From Ceratothoa steindachneri (Eukaryota; Arthropoda; Malacostraca; Isopoda; Cymothoidae), in the NCBI GenBank assembly GCA_963969495.1, contig OZ018317.1, positions 219,730,997 to 219,794,996 of the forward strand: DNA of 64,000 nt. Reading direction: 5' to 3'. Positions within the stretch are counted from its first letter, which is position 1, and the number at the start of each line of letters is the position of its first letter. Below are positions 21,481-32,600 of the stretch, in pieces. The position numbers were made by a program, and so were the translations under genes. Below the pieces are notes generated by a model. It saw only the letters and a program-made list of their open reading frames with translations, was not told the origin of the DNA and did not search any database.

Positions 21481-21612
21481 TATATATATATCCCCTCTCC
21501 CCCTTCCCTTTCTCCCTCTCTCCCCCTTCCCTTTCTCCCTCTCTCCCCCCTCGCTCTCTTTCTCCCCTCCCTCCCTCTCTCTCTCTCTCTCTATATGTAT
21601 ATATATATATTA
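21476..21612. repeat. Compound (TA)n - polypyrimidine - (TA)n tract
   Basis: A TA run (about 21,476-21,490) is followed by about 100 bases of almost pure C/T (21,491-21,592), then TA again (21,593-21,612). The second run touches the inverted repeat of the next element. The pyrimidine tract contains a partial tandem of a CTCTCCCCCTTCCCTTTCTC unit. Confidence 0.95.
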
Positions 21613-21787
21613 GGGTGATGCAAAAAAGGGGTAAATTTTTTTATTTTTGATATTTTGTTGGGGCACCCTCTAATCTTGTTATTTATGTTACATAAACAAA
21701 GTATACAAAAATTGAGGTCAATCAGATGAAATTTAGAGGTTGCTACCAGTTTTGAAAAAATGAAAATATTTAGTCAAGTATAGCTAC

Positions 21788-23193
21788 AGTACTCGATGCG
21801 GCAGTAGGCCGGGTCGCCTCATAACTAAAAAAGTGGGCTCATGGTTATGAAAATATTCAGAAATCAACATTCTGTACTTACATTCAATACTTGGTAGGAT
21901 TTCTCCTCCTTGATAACATCCTTGAGCCTTTTGGAGACAGCTAGGGCAAGATTTTGTAGTTTGTGTGGCTCAATATGATCTCACGATGCATGGATCTTCC
22001 TCTCAAGCTTTAGCAGGGAGGACACATCCTTTCCCTGTAGTTACTTTTTAATGATTTGCCACAGGTTTTCAGTTGGATTAAGGTCTGGGCTATTGCCCGG
22101 CCAATCATCAATAAACTCAACTTCACAGTCACAAAGCCACTGTGTTACCAATTTGGCTGTATGAGGCTTCGCCCCGTATTGCTGAAAGATGGCAGCCTTA
22201 GTGTCTTCAAAGGCCTGGGGTAAAATGTCACACAGCAACTCCCAATTTAATTGTACTGGTTTACCTTTTCCTTATTATGAAACCCATGAAGCTGAGCCTT
22301 GCCATGACCAGTAAACGCTCCCCACACCATTAATGAATCCGGGTGTTTTACAGTAGCACAAGTGTAGCAGGGGTCCAGTGGGTCACTACTGTGACGTGAT
22401 AAACATTAATGTCTCTATTGCCCGTCACTGTAAAGGTGCTTTCGTCTGACCACAACATAGTCAGCTACTTCTCATCCCATACTCCATATTTCTTGGCAAA
22501 CTGGACCCTATTCACTTTGTGCCTATGGTTGAGGAGAGGCTTCTTTACGGGGCGGTGGTTACGGTAGCCAAGGTTAGAAATGAGACGGGATACTGTATGA
22601 ACAGAGACATCTCCCAACAGCCTAGGGTTCTCTTCCTTTATTTTTCTTGCTGACATACGAGGATTAGCCTCTTGCTGTTGCTTCACTATGTTTCTACACC
22701 GATCATTTGTCTTTTTCTTGGGCCCTGGCCTCCTTCTTGGGTGGGAGTATCCTGACCGCCGCTCTGGTAGAACTTGGCAACCTAATGCCACACAGAACAT
22801 TCACTCACACCAAGTTGTGCCACAATATCTTTCATTTGCAGGCCATATTCTTTTAAAGCAATGATTTGAGCAATCATAACTTGCGATAATTGTGTATTCT
22901 TGCCCATATTAACAACACAGGGCCACTTAAAATGCTATGCGGTGGAGAGAATCTGGGAGCCCTTCACGGATGACAATGCAGTAAATAACCTCGTACACAG
23001 GCAACCTGAGGGCTACTGAGATTTTTGGGGTGGCGGAAACAGGAAGATCCACCCACTACCTGCTGGCACCACTGGCCAATTGACTTGTCTCAAAAGTATT
23101 ATACCTCATTTCGATTGATTCCTTTTTCGCCAAATTGTAGACCAGGCAGCCAGGACTCGGCCTACTGATGCATCGAGTCCTGTATTATCGATG
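21788..23193 (-). mobile_element. Nested Tc1-like transposon
   Basis: The ends read TACAGTACTCGATGC...CAGTAGGCCGGGTC (left, from 21,785) and, inverted, TACAGGACTCGATGCATCAG...TAGGCCGAGTCC (right, to 23,194). That is CAGT/CAGG termini with TA target duplication. It carries one transposase gene on the minus strand. It sits within the larger inverted-repeat element, so it inserted later. Confidence 0.82.
22041..22907 (-). pseudogene. Tc1-like transposase, 35-residue D-E spacing, catalytic Asp lost
   Basis: The start is ATG at 22,907-22,905 (MGKNTQLSQVMIAQIIALKE), leading into helix-turn-helix DNA-binding motifs. Next come HPRRRPGPKKKTNDR (an arginine/lysine patch), the second helix-turn-helix (MSARKIKEENP...VSVHTVSRL) and the catalytic domain. 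WSDESTFTV keeps the first Asp. In the second motif, QQYGAKPHTAK, tyrosine stands where the family has Asp. PTENLW gives the Glu. From that tyrosine to the Glu there are 35 intervening residues, one more than DD34E. A stop near 22,800 and a disordered stretch at 22,240-22,460 break the frame further. It is clearly dead. Confidence 0.82.
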
Positions 23194-23329
23194 CATAGAT
23201 GAAACTGGTTTCCACATTACCTATTGAGGTACAGTTCTCAGCGCGTTGCCTTTTTTCAAAGTGGAAGTTCCTCTGTAGGCCTATCATAACCATTAACAAT
23301 AATTATTATCTTGGCACTACAATTTATTT

Positions 23330-25240
23330 CAATGACATAATTGTTATTTTGTTTTTGTCTGGTAAGGCAGATCTGTACTTCTTCACTGTTTGTCAAAGAT
23401 ATTGCTTTTGCTCTTCATCATTTGTGAGAATCTTATTGTATTCTTCCATTAATTTTATTCCTCACTCTGCTAAATCATTTGTAACTTTCATATTCAAAAT
23501 TACTTCATTTGCATTCCAATATGCCTCATTAAGTCCCCAGTTTTCAGTATTGGTTTCAAGAAAACTGGAAGGCAGACCAAGAATATCGAATATGAGAGGT
23601 TACAAAATCTTCTAGCTGTCTCAATTCTATAACTTTGGGATCAATAGTAGTCCGTTTAATGTGGTTTGGTTCAGAAGGCTTCTCTCATTTTATTCTTAGT
23701 ATCGATAGGGACATCTTTGTCAAAGAAAGCAAGAGCTATTAATTCCTCTGAAAGATACCATAAATGATTTGATAATTTTTTCAGTGCATTAGACTCTATT
23801 TTGGCTTCAACCTCTTTGTACTTAAACTTTTTAAAAGCTGCAAGTCGAGACATGGAGCAAAACGTGGCGCAGGTGCCATAAACCGAGATTTCACATATAT
23901 CTCAACTGCAAAACAACAGATGTCTCTTAGTCCTTTTTCTTCTGAATGTGTCATTTTGAACTGTTGTTTAAACATACAAATCTTCATAGAATAGATAATT
24001 TTAGCCATCCAACATGCTCTATGGCAAGCTCCCAGTTTTTTAAAGTTTATTCCTGAATTTGGGATTCCTCCAACAAAGATGATAGCCAATTCAAGTAATT
24101 CCTTATAATCATCATGAGGCTGATGTTCTTCTAGTTCTTTCTTTGCAAATTTAATTGTATTGACTTTAATATTGGCAATTCTGGTTGCTCTTTGTCATCT
24201 TCGGTTGTGTGGAACGATCCTTTGTTGAATTTACTCCAATTGGCTTTGAAACATTTAAATAGTTGTATATTTTGTCCCGATGATGCTGGCAATGAGCTTG
24301 AAACAACAGACTCCAAAACAATCTCTAAAATATGATGATGACAGACCAGCCATAGCAAATCCTTTTTCATTTTCTGTTCTAGTAACATACAAGTAAAATT
24401 TCTACGGCCTGTATTTGATGCTGTTGTGTTGAAACACATGCATCTTACTTGAAGAGATAGATCCCAGTCTAAAATACTTTTATGCATAGCGGCTGCAGTA
24501 TTTTCTCCTGTACCACTGGTGAGTTTTGGAACACCAAGAAGCTGATCAACCCCATTTCCAGAAACTAAGATTGGAAGTCTGTCGACAATTTCTTCTCCAT
24601 TTATGTCTTCTACAAGTTTTCCATCCCAGTGAATGGTTTAGGAACATCATGTTTTAATTTAGCTTTCAAATTTTCTGAAATTTCTTTCCTAAACTTTTGC
24701 CTTGCGCACCTAATACTTGAATAACTTATGTTAAAGTTTTGCGAATCATGGCCTAAATTACTGATAGTAGGAATCATAATTAAAGAAGCACTTCTATCAC
24801 TGACTTTAGTGACATCAAGAGATGCAAGAAGAGTATTATCCATTACTTTTGCCTTTTTTCTTGTTGAGGTCTGTTCTGATGTTGATGGTTTGCTGGGATC
24901 AACTATACATTCATCTTCAGTTGTAGAGCCCTCTCCAGAGCTAGTAGATGAACTACTAAGCACTACTGTGTTGTCAAAATCAGGTTTTACTCTCTTTTCA
25001 TTTCAAATTGCTGTTCCTTTTCACACGCTATTGCTTCATGTTGTATAAGATTTTTATCCACGCCAGCCATTCTTCCTTTTCATCTCATTTGTCTTTGCAA
25101 AATTAGGAATTCTTTATCTTCATCAATGTCTATAAAATTGAGTGCATCAGCATGAGCTATATCAAATAAATTATCCAAATTCTGTCTAGTGTGATGATCT
25201 AAATGAGCTATTGTTCAGTATTTTTGAGATAAAAGAGACG
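23330..25240 (-). pseudogene. Unfamiliar protein of the inverted-repeat transposon (TASNTG family)
   Basis: Blocks from N- to C-terminus on the minus strand: HHTRQNLDNLFDIAHADALN (about 25,195); a Ser/Glu-rich linker (24,950-24,860); SSIRCARQKFRKE (about 24,700); then, after a frame break, CFNTTASNTGRRNF and CHHHILEIVLE (24,430-24,310); LAIIFVGG (24,085); ICCFAVEIYVKSRFMAP (about 23,900); LSNHLWYLSEELIALAFFD (about 23,740); and a decayed tail to about 23,330. I recall uncharacterised arthropod and hydrozoan proteins with the same order but no assigned function. The conserved Asn-Thr-Thr-Ala-Ser-Asn-Thr-Gly and Cys-His-His-His patches could be part of a nuclease core; that is inference. Its position between inverted repeats suggests it is the transposase. 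Confidence 0.55.
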
Positions 25241-25616
25241 GGCAATTATAACCTCCACCGGTGATAGCTGTGAGGGTACTGAGCATTGGAGCACTGACCA
25301 ACTGCAATGCTGTTGGGCCGAAGGCGGATGGGGATAGGGGTGGTGGAACAGGATGTGCTTCCAATTACAGAGGCAAAATTCTTCAGTAATAAAGAATATA
25401 AATAATATACTTAAATTAGTAGTCCAGTTTTATATAATAAATATATTTTACTGAAATCACAGAAAAAAGATAAATCCTATAACTTTGAATCATGGTAGCA
25501 ACCTCTAAATATTTTTTGATTGCCAAAAAAATTTTACTCGCTGTTTTTATGCCATAAATAATCAAATTAGGGGATGCCCCGAAAAATCTGAGATGGTCAA
25601 CATTTTTGCATCACCG

Positions 25617-25703
<87 letters not shown>
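25617..25703. repeat. (TA)n microsatellite
   Basis: About 43 TA units directly follow the right inverted repeat of the unnamed transposon. Confidence 0.97.
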
Positions 25704-25705
<2 letters not shown>

Positions 25706-25895
25706 AAGGGTCGAAGCCACATTTTCAAATTTTTCAGGAGAAACTTCCAAAGTTTGTATATTATACATCTTGCAGTTAACTGGTATGATCCAAAGTTTTA
25801 GCGGTTACGTCTATTTCAACATTTTCTTATTTGTCCTTTTTAGTTTTTATTTGTTCTAACAAATTTGTATAATATTTTGCTCCGTCTGTTGGCAT

Positions 25896-26195
25896 TCATT
25901 TTGTAAGTTCTTGGATATCAATTTTCTTTTCCTTTGTTATTGGGAGCATCTTAGAATACTTTGGAGGCAAAACAAATTTTCCTCCATCAATAAATTTAAT
26001 TGCGTTTGATTTCCTTTTGAGATTGCGCTCTTGTAAAACTTCAAAATAAAAAAAATTACTTTGTTCAAGTTCTACAACTTTAAAGCGCTGAGAAACAGAC
26101 ATAGTTATTGCTTTAACATAATCTTTTTTGTATAATATCATTATACTGTTTTTTATATTTTGTTTAATTTGTCTTAACTGACCATCACAAGGCAT
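25896..26195 (-). pseudogene. Unrecognised ORF fragment, about 99 codons
   Basis: An open frame encodes a Lys/Glu-rich product with VSQRFKVVELEQSNFFYFE in the middle and LPPKYSKMLPITKEKKIDIQ near the end. It lies outside the inverted repeats of the transposon to the left, on the same strand. The pattern (aromatic-acidic patch, then LP--YxxxLPI--KK-D) feels like conserved protein rather than chance, but I cannot name it. It may be a fragment of another mobile-element ORF. Confidence 0.3.
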
Positions 26196-26461
26196 TGTTG
26201 AAATTTGGATATGAATTAGTTTGAATTAGACTGATATTTAGTATAACAATAAACTAAGTTATAAGGATAACTTATCCGTGAAAAATGCCATTTTCAAAAT
26301 TTATGGCTTAGGCCTTTCTTCCACCTAACACGTCATATGATAGTGAAACCACTGTATAGGAGCCAAAAGTTTAATTTACCAGACTAGTTTCAGTATGTAG
26401 TTTATCATACCCTCTTCAGTCGTATACTGAGAATGCATTTGTTACCAAATTCTATAAATAG
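26196..26461. other. No gene recognised
   Basis: A/T-rich spacer before the 5' truncation point of LINE-A copy H. Confidence 0.4.
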
Positions 26462-27960
26462 CGTACCAGATCAGCGCTTGGGGCACTTCGCCTGGCGACC
26501 GGTGCCTTCCGCACTTCCTCCATTGAGAGCCTACTAGTCGATGCTGGGGAGATGCCACTCGCTCTACGCTGTGTACAGTGCATCATTTGCTTGTACGTGC
26601 GAGCCCGGCACCTCCCTCAGTTGCCAACAGCTCTCACTGCATCCGCAGCTGATTTCGATGGTGACTATGCCACCAAGAGACGCCAGTCATACACTAAGCC
26701 CTTTGGGTTTAGGACCAGGAAACTCCTTTGAGAGCTAGGTATAGCTCTTGGGCCAGTGACGCCCATGGTTCTGCCCAGGACGCCACCCTGGAGGGTACTG
26801 CATTTGGGTATTTGTCGCCACGCCTCTGCTCCCAAAGCTTGTACAGCGCTGGGGGTATTGCGTTTGATGTTTTGGGAGCATACCTTGCGTTACGCTGGAA
26901 GTGTGCCAGTGTATAGGGATGGCTCCAAGTCCGAAGAAGGGGTTGGCTTCCACACCATATCCTCTCTGTTTGAAGTCAGCAGGGCTCTGCCTGGTGCTGC
27001 GGCTGTCTTCACAGGAGATTACACGATGTGCCTGGTTCTGAGACCGGATTGTGATCTATAGTGGCTCACAAAGCGCCCTGAGTGATCTTTGGGCATTGGA
27101 ATCTCACATCCCCTGGTTCACGATATCCGTGACGCCACAGTTTTGGCGAGCCGGGCAGATCTCAAGATTATCTTCTGCTGGGTTCCTGGACATGTAGGAA
27201 TTGCAGGGAATGAGCGTGAGATAAGGATGCCAAAGAGTCTGTGAGGACTCTGTGCCTGGACCAGTGTTTCACTCTTCCTCACACCAACTACATGGCAGGA
27301 TTATGGGCAGCTCTTCGGGCTGCTTGGCAAAGAAGATGGGAGATGGTCGAAGGGAACTTAAAGTTGCGTGCCATTGTGCCGCGACTGTATCCATAGACCC
27401 ACTCCCAAATGCCGCCAAGGCTTCAGTTTGCTTTCTGTTGCCTCCAAATTGGGCACACCAGCGGGACGCACTGCCATTTGATTGAGTGCTTGCCAGCGCC
27501 CTAGTGTGAAGACTGCGTTGTCCCCCAGACTTATCAGCATATTTTTGTTGAATGTCCCAGTCTGGGTGATCTTCGCGCACGACACCTGTCCCGGTACCGG
27601 GATGGGCAGGGTCGCTACCGCCTGTCCCTTGTACTCAGGACGAGGGTGTGCACATTGACTGGTGGACTTGTAGACTTTTGGGGGAAAGGCCGGCCTTCTC
27701 CCTTTTATTTAACCAGGTTTTTTTTGGTTTTGTTTTGTTTTTGCCCTTATAGGCCGCATGTTCCTCCGCTGGAGGGCCCTTTTCCAACGCAGGAGCTTGC
27801 TTCCTGCTCATTCTCTCCTCCCTTTTTTTTAGTGTTGGGTTTGTTTTTTTTGTGTGTTTTTGAATCTGATTTTAAAGTAGCCTAGTACTAGACAGGTTTT
27901 TAATACGGTGACTAATGCCCAAATAGGCAGTGTTGCCAGATGATCTCTTAAAAAAAAAAA
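26462..27960 (+). mobile_element. LINE-A copy H, 5'-truncated
   Basis: It starts inside the reverse transcriptase C-terminal region (GCGCTTGGGGCACTTCGCCT) and runs through RNase H and the Cys/His tail to the 3' UTR and an A-tail (27,950-27,960). RNase H keeps the first motif as YRDGS (T to R) and lost about 36 bp at 27,017, between TTCACAG and GAGATTACACG. Hairpin 1 survives as CTAGTACTAG (27,882-27,891). The inner stem TGCC/GGCA of hairpin 2 is intact (27,907-27,937). The tail abuts a piggyBac fragment. Confidence 0.85.
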
Positions 27961-28289
27961 TCCAATCAAATGTTACAAGATTTTCTCATGGACATTTCCC
28001 ATTGCAAGTCCCTGCTACTGATAAAAAGAAGAACCCTATTAAGAAGTGTGGAAATTATGCAAAGAAACAGGATCGTAAAGGAAAACCAGTCAGAAATGAA
28101 TCTAGATTCATGTGGAAAACCTGTAAAGTACCTTTGTGCATTGTACCTTAGTAGGTAGTTTATAGTTTTATCTAATAAAAGGTTTGTTTATGAAAACTGC
28201 AAGAAAAAAATGCTAGGAATTAAGGAAATAAAAAAAAATAGTTTGGTTTTGAAAGCCTTGAACAAAATAATTAGAGGGTAAGGGGTTAA
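27961..28289 (+). pseudogene. piggyBac-like transposase C-terminus and 3' end
   Basis: The frame to TAG at 28,149-28,151 encodes RFSHGHFPLQVPATDKKK, CGNYAKKQDRKGKP and WKTCKVPLCIVP. This pattern of spaced cysteines after a HFP motif is the C-terminal Cys-rich finger of piggyBac transposases, which helps bind the element ends. Some expected cysteines are missing. About 130 bp further on, GGGGTTAA (28,282-28,289) is a plausible element end with its TTAA target. The catalytic domain is absent upstream, where LINE-A copy H begins. Confidence 0.65.
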
Positions 28290-28318
28290 TCTAGTCTAAT
28301 AATAAACTTGAATTAATT

Positions 28319-28365
28319 GCAGCAGCTTATGCCCATCATGGCAGTTGCCAGATGCGTGCTATTAA
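28319..28365 (+). other. Isolated LINE-A-like terminal hairpin
   Basis: GCAGC...GTTGC (28,319-28,323 with 28,344-28,348) encloses TGCC-CATCAT-GGCA, followed by CAGATG and an A-rich stretch. It matches hairpin 2 of LINE-A in every paired position (one G-T wobble). Nothing else of LINE-A is recognisable upstream, so this is either an extremely short copy or a different repeat sharing the same tail. Confidence 0.55.
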
Positions 28366-30406
28366 AAGAAAAATATATGAATATGAATTCTACCATCCTT
28401 CCCCTAAAAACACCAAAGAATCTCACTATCCCAAAGCTACGCCACATCTATTGCCAAACTCCAGTCACTCAAAACCAAGTAAGCCATTTAATCTTGGTAC
28501 AAACCTTTACTGTTTCACCACATCTTGACAAAGAAGAGACATCCCTTCTGTTTCACACACAAGTTGCCCTGGCAACTAAATGGATATAAACACTACATTG
28601 GCTTTATCACCTCTACATCTGCACTTGCTGCCACCAGGAACCTGACATAACTTGCCTAACACTCCCACACCTTAAAAAAATATATACTAATTTAGTGTAG
28701 GTACTACTCTGACCAATTTCAAGTGTAGAACCTTATAATTAGGGATGATAATAAAGATACAGATTTGAATTTTGCTTAAAATAGTCATTTTCTGAGTGTT
28801 TTCTTTTTTGTCTATGGTCAGGAATAATATCTATACTATCCTCCTCCAGTGTGTGTCATAAAATCAGATTGATGAAATAGGATTTGCTGGCTTGGGGAAG
28901 ACACTTAGCCGAAAGTTGTTTCTACAAGTGCAATCAATATGTATTGGACTCCATCCACTCATGCCCTTTAATTTGCATAAATGTGTGAACTGAGTCAAAT
29001 GTGAAGGTATATGTGATAAGGGAAAGAGCAGAGTGGTAGTAAACTTGCTTAAAACAGGAAATGAAGAATTTATGTAGGATGGAGTGAATTCAGCCCAATC
29101 ATAACATGAATCCCAGTGCTAGGGATAAAATGAGTGTGGCATGATGCAATGGGTTAGTATGAATGTGTGAACTTGAATTATATGGGTAAAATTTGATTTG
29201 CTTGAGGTCATCTGCCCAGGGTTGAATCATGAATAAGATGCTACAGCATATCACAACCCCATGGTTATGAAGGGCCATTCAGCCTAGAAAAAATTATTTT
29301 TGGCCTAGTGCTCGACAAAGAGGTGTGTAGTTTTAGTGTCATTGATGCACACTGACGACAATTTGTGGGGAAGTGGTCAAAGATCGAAGTTTTGTTTTCA
29401 AGGTTTCTCCCATAGAAATTTGCAACTGTGAGTTCAAGTGGCATTTCAATGACATGATTAGTTTGGAGGATTGTTTTACAATTGAAGCAGGTCTTTATCC
29501 TCAAGGAAATGTTAAAAAGAACAATGAACTACAAACTGAAATTTTTATTCATTCCTCTCAAAAGTGATAGCTACCAGAAAACTAAACTTTTATTTTTAAT
29601 TTTTAAATTTGCCTAAAAAATATATGTCTATAATTTTGATGTCTGCACCCTTGCTGGTTGGCACCAGTTGGGAGCTTTATAAAAAATATCTTGTCTGTGC
29701 TATTGTGACTTGTGACACAATACCCCTACCCTGTTGCCCAAAGTTCCTCTGTTTGCCTTATCTGTGTCTTCATTAATCTTCCTGCCATCCCATCTCTATA
29801 TTGTTTTAAACAGTACCATTCTTGGTTGTGCTGTCACCAGAATCCTCATATTAATTCATGCCAGGGCAGCAACTATATATATTCCTTTAAGCACATTTCA
29901 CTGGCTCCTAACTGTCATCAATTTGAGCTATGGGTAATCCCTATAAGTCAACTTTCAGTTCACCTGTATATATACCACCCAAAAGTTGCTCAATTTCAAC
30001 CATTTAAAGCACATAAGTTTGGCCTACTAATAGTAGGTGTCTCAGTGTTGTAACTATGGGTCTGATTTGAACTTCACAATCATAAATTCACTGCTTGATT
30101 TGCTCCAGTGAATACTCTTCATCCTTGCTGGATTGCCTGGTTCTAAAATTTGAAAATTGGATGCAGTCAGTCCGTTTCCCCTACCTCTGTTCCCAAGGAT
30201 ATTTGGAACTAAGTGCATTCTTGCCTCCAATATCAGTATCATGTCCATGCCCTTCCACTTTATCTGCCCTTGCAATGCTCTTTGCACACCCACAACCTCA
30301 TTTACTCTCTTTCCCTACCCCTATTCAACATCTTAAGTCCTATTGCCCAATAAGCTTTTGTACTTCCTACACCTGCAAGGCCATTATACTGGCCACAAGT
30401 CACCTA
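28366..30406. other. No gene recognised
   Basis: About 2 kb between the piggyBac fragment and the BEL/Pao LTR. A small open frame at 29,373-29,567 has no recognisable motif. I saw no shared repeat or structure worth naming. Confidence 0.5.
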
Positions 30407-31025
30407 TGAAAGACCTCCAAAGGTATATAAACCCTGAATGACTTAATTCTTAATATTAAATTAAATTTCTTTTAACATCTTTTCAATAAATTAATGGAAG
30501 TCCTATTTTTTGTAATGGAGGGGTTGGTTGACTGTGAATGGCCCGCCGCTGCCGCTTGGTCAGGGGCAAAGGGGATTTGCCCTAAAACAAATAAATAGCG
30601 ACAATGTTAGTGACGTCACAAGAAAGAAGATTTCTTGGGAAAGGAAAAATGTGGTCATTGTTATTGTTTTATTGTTAACGACGCCAACTACGACTGTCAA
30701 AACCAAACACAACATCTTTTGCCGATTTCAAAAGACTGAAAAAAGTTTCCTGTGGAAATTGTGAATATCATTACAGTCAAAAACATATTGACTAAAAAGA
30801 AAACTAAAGATGAGGCCCGGATCTAACACTTTGAACAGTAATGAATACATTGACTCGTAAAAAGTAAGTAGGCTTAACTCGATACCATTCCTTTTATTGC
30901 TTTTGGGACTTTGTTAAGGTAGGCCCAGATCTAAATTTCTTATTTTTTTATAGAGACTGACATTTCAGCTGTTCCTCCTAAGGGGTAAAACTTCGGGTTG
31001 AGTGACCCTGGAGGTGCAAATCTCA
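30407..31025 (+). repeat. 5' LTR of the BEL/Pao element
   Basis: It begins TGAAAGACCTCCAAA and ends GGTGCAAATCTCA. It aligns over its whole length with 37,202-37,879, sharing for example GGAGGGGTTGGTTGACTGTG and CTTGGTCAGGGGCAAAGG. The 3' copy carries about 60 bp more, mostly near 37,745-37,790. LTRs hold the promoter and the polyadenylation site. Confidence 0.88.
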
Positions 31026-31027
31026 AA

Positions 31028-31046
31028 TTGGTGGCTTGTGTGGGGA
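31028..31046 (+). other. Candidate tRNA primer-binding site
   Basis: TTGGTGGCTTGTGTGGGGA follows the 5' LTR by two bases. TGG at the beginning is what is expected opposite a tRNA 3' CCA. The matching tRNA was not identified. Confidence 0.5.
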
Positions 31047-31326
31047 ATGCCTATGATAGGTTATTCCTCTATATTTCTTTAATTTACTTTAAAAGTATTT
31101 GGTTGGTTAAATTAGACCCAGCCTTTGTCAAATTTGATTACTAACCTAGACCAAACCTATTTATTGCAGAAGTTTGTTCTGTGCATAAAGTTAGTTTTTT
31201 TTTAAGCATATTAGGTTCATTAGCCTGGACCTAAATAAGTTTTCATTAAGCTAACTTTGACTAAGCCTATTATAGTTTTGAGGCAGTAAATTCTTTTTCA
31301 TTTGGTTGCACATTTTTGGGGCAATT

Positions 31327-32600
31327 ATGGGTAATGAGGACCAACAAAAGGTTTTAGACTATTTAAAAAGAAAAAGAGCTGCTTGTAAGGGAGTTATAAC
31401 TTGAATTTACAACACATTTAAATATAAGAAAAATCCATCAGAACAGGATTTCAAAATATCATTAAATTGAATTAAGAGGTCTAAAGATGCCATTGTGATG
31501 TTAGACGAGGAAATTCTTGCTCAAGCAGAAGACATGTCTCTGGAAGAACAAATAATGTCTGATATTCTTTTAGAGCAATAACAGGAATTAATAACTATTG
31601 AAACATAATGTGATGACCTTAAGTCAAAAGGAGTCCAATAGCAACCAATCTTTCCTAGATGCTCTTAAAAACACTTCCACCTCATTTTCAGTACATGAAC
31701 AAGAAGAAATTAAAGCTAAATTACCCACTATTCAAATACCTTACTTTGAAGGTGATCATTCAAAATTTCAATCTTTCCTTGAAAAATTTAACTCCTTAAT
31801 TGGTGGTAAGGATTCATTGCTGAAGTTGACAAATTTAGCTATCTCACAAACTATTTAAAGAGTCCTGCTCTAAAATTGGTTGAAATATTACCGGCAGTGG
31901 GTTTCTCCTATGGGGTAGCTATTGAGCTTTTAAAGTGGAATTACAAAATTTAAGTGTACCAAAGAAAGAGTACCAAGACATTTACAATTTCTATGGCAAA
32001 TTTGAATCAATTACGGGTCAGCTAACTAATCAAGATATTGACTTACAACATTCTGATTGGTTTATTCAAGCAACTGTTTTTAATGTTCTTCCCATCCCAA
32101 TCAACGAAAGTCTAATAACATCTATCCCCCAATTAAGGTCTTGAGAGAAGACTTCCCAACAGTTCTATCTATCTCTTAAGACATGTGAGCCAAAACCTTT
32201 TCCTCAACCTAAAATAAACGACAAACATAAGCAAATTTCTCCATCGCCACCTAGACAACCTTGACAAGTAAACACAACAGGATCTCATCTGCCTGAAAAG
32301 GTATCTACTTTGCATAATTTTAATTTATCTACAACAGAATATCAAAAGCTTTGCAAATTTTATTTAGCTACTGATCATAGTTCTTTTAAATGTTCTAGTT
32401 ATGATAGTTTTCCTGCTCATTCCAAATGATGTGAACAACTCAATCTTTGCCAAAGGTATTTAGGTGTTGGACATAAAAGGATTGAGTGTAAAACAAAATT
32501 AAAATACACTTGCACTATTTGTAATAGTTCAGATCATGTAACACCTATGTGTAACCAATGTAAACAAGATCAATTACAGAAAAACAAACATAAAATCCAT
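31327..32600 (+). pseudogene. BEL/Pao gag, degenerate
   Basis: The start ATG at 31,327 opens into QQKVLDYLKRKRAACKGVIT, then a stop. Later blocks are LDEEILAQAEDMSLEEQ (31,503), KLPTIQIPYFEGDHSKFQSF (31,720; the LP-FDG-like core of BEL gag) and zinc-knuckle remnants (CQRYLGVGHKRIEC near 32,455; CTICNSSDHVTPMC near 32,515). Gag packages the RNA into virus-like particles. At least five stops or frame breaks are present. Confidence 0.75.

Larger units (their letters stand above)
21613..25616 (-). mobile_element. Unnamed TA-flanked inverted-repeat transposon
   Basis: Both ends read TA-(G/C)GGTGATGCAAAAA inward (from 21,611 on the left, from 25,618 on the right). The inverted repeats stay alignable to the shared block TTAGAGGTTGCTACCA at about 21,733-21,748 and its inverse near 25,493-25,508, so each arm is about 125-137 bp. 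TA microsatellites flank both sides. Inside are a protein family of unknown class (minus strand) and a nested Tc1-like element. Without the nested element the length is about 2.6 kb. I cannot assign a superfamily. Confidence 0.7.

Noticed and set aside
29373..29567. 64-codon open frame
   Set aside because: Starts with ATG, but shows no motif, no repeat counterpart and no flanking signal. Chance in A/T-rich DNA is the simpler reading.
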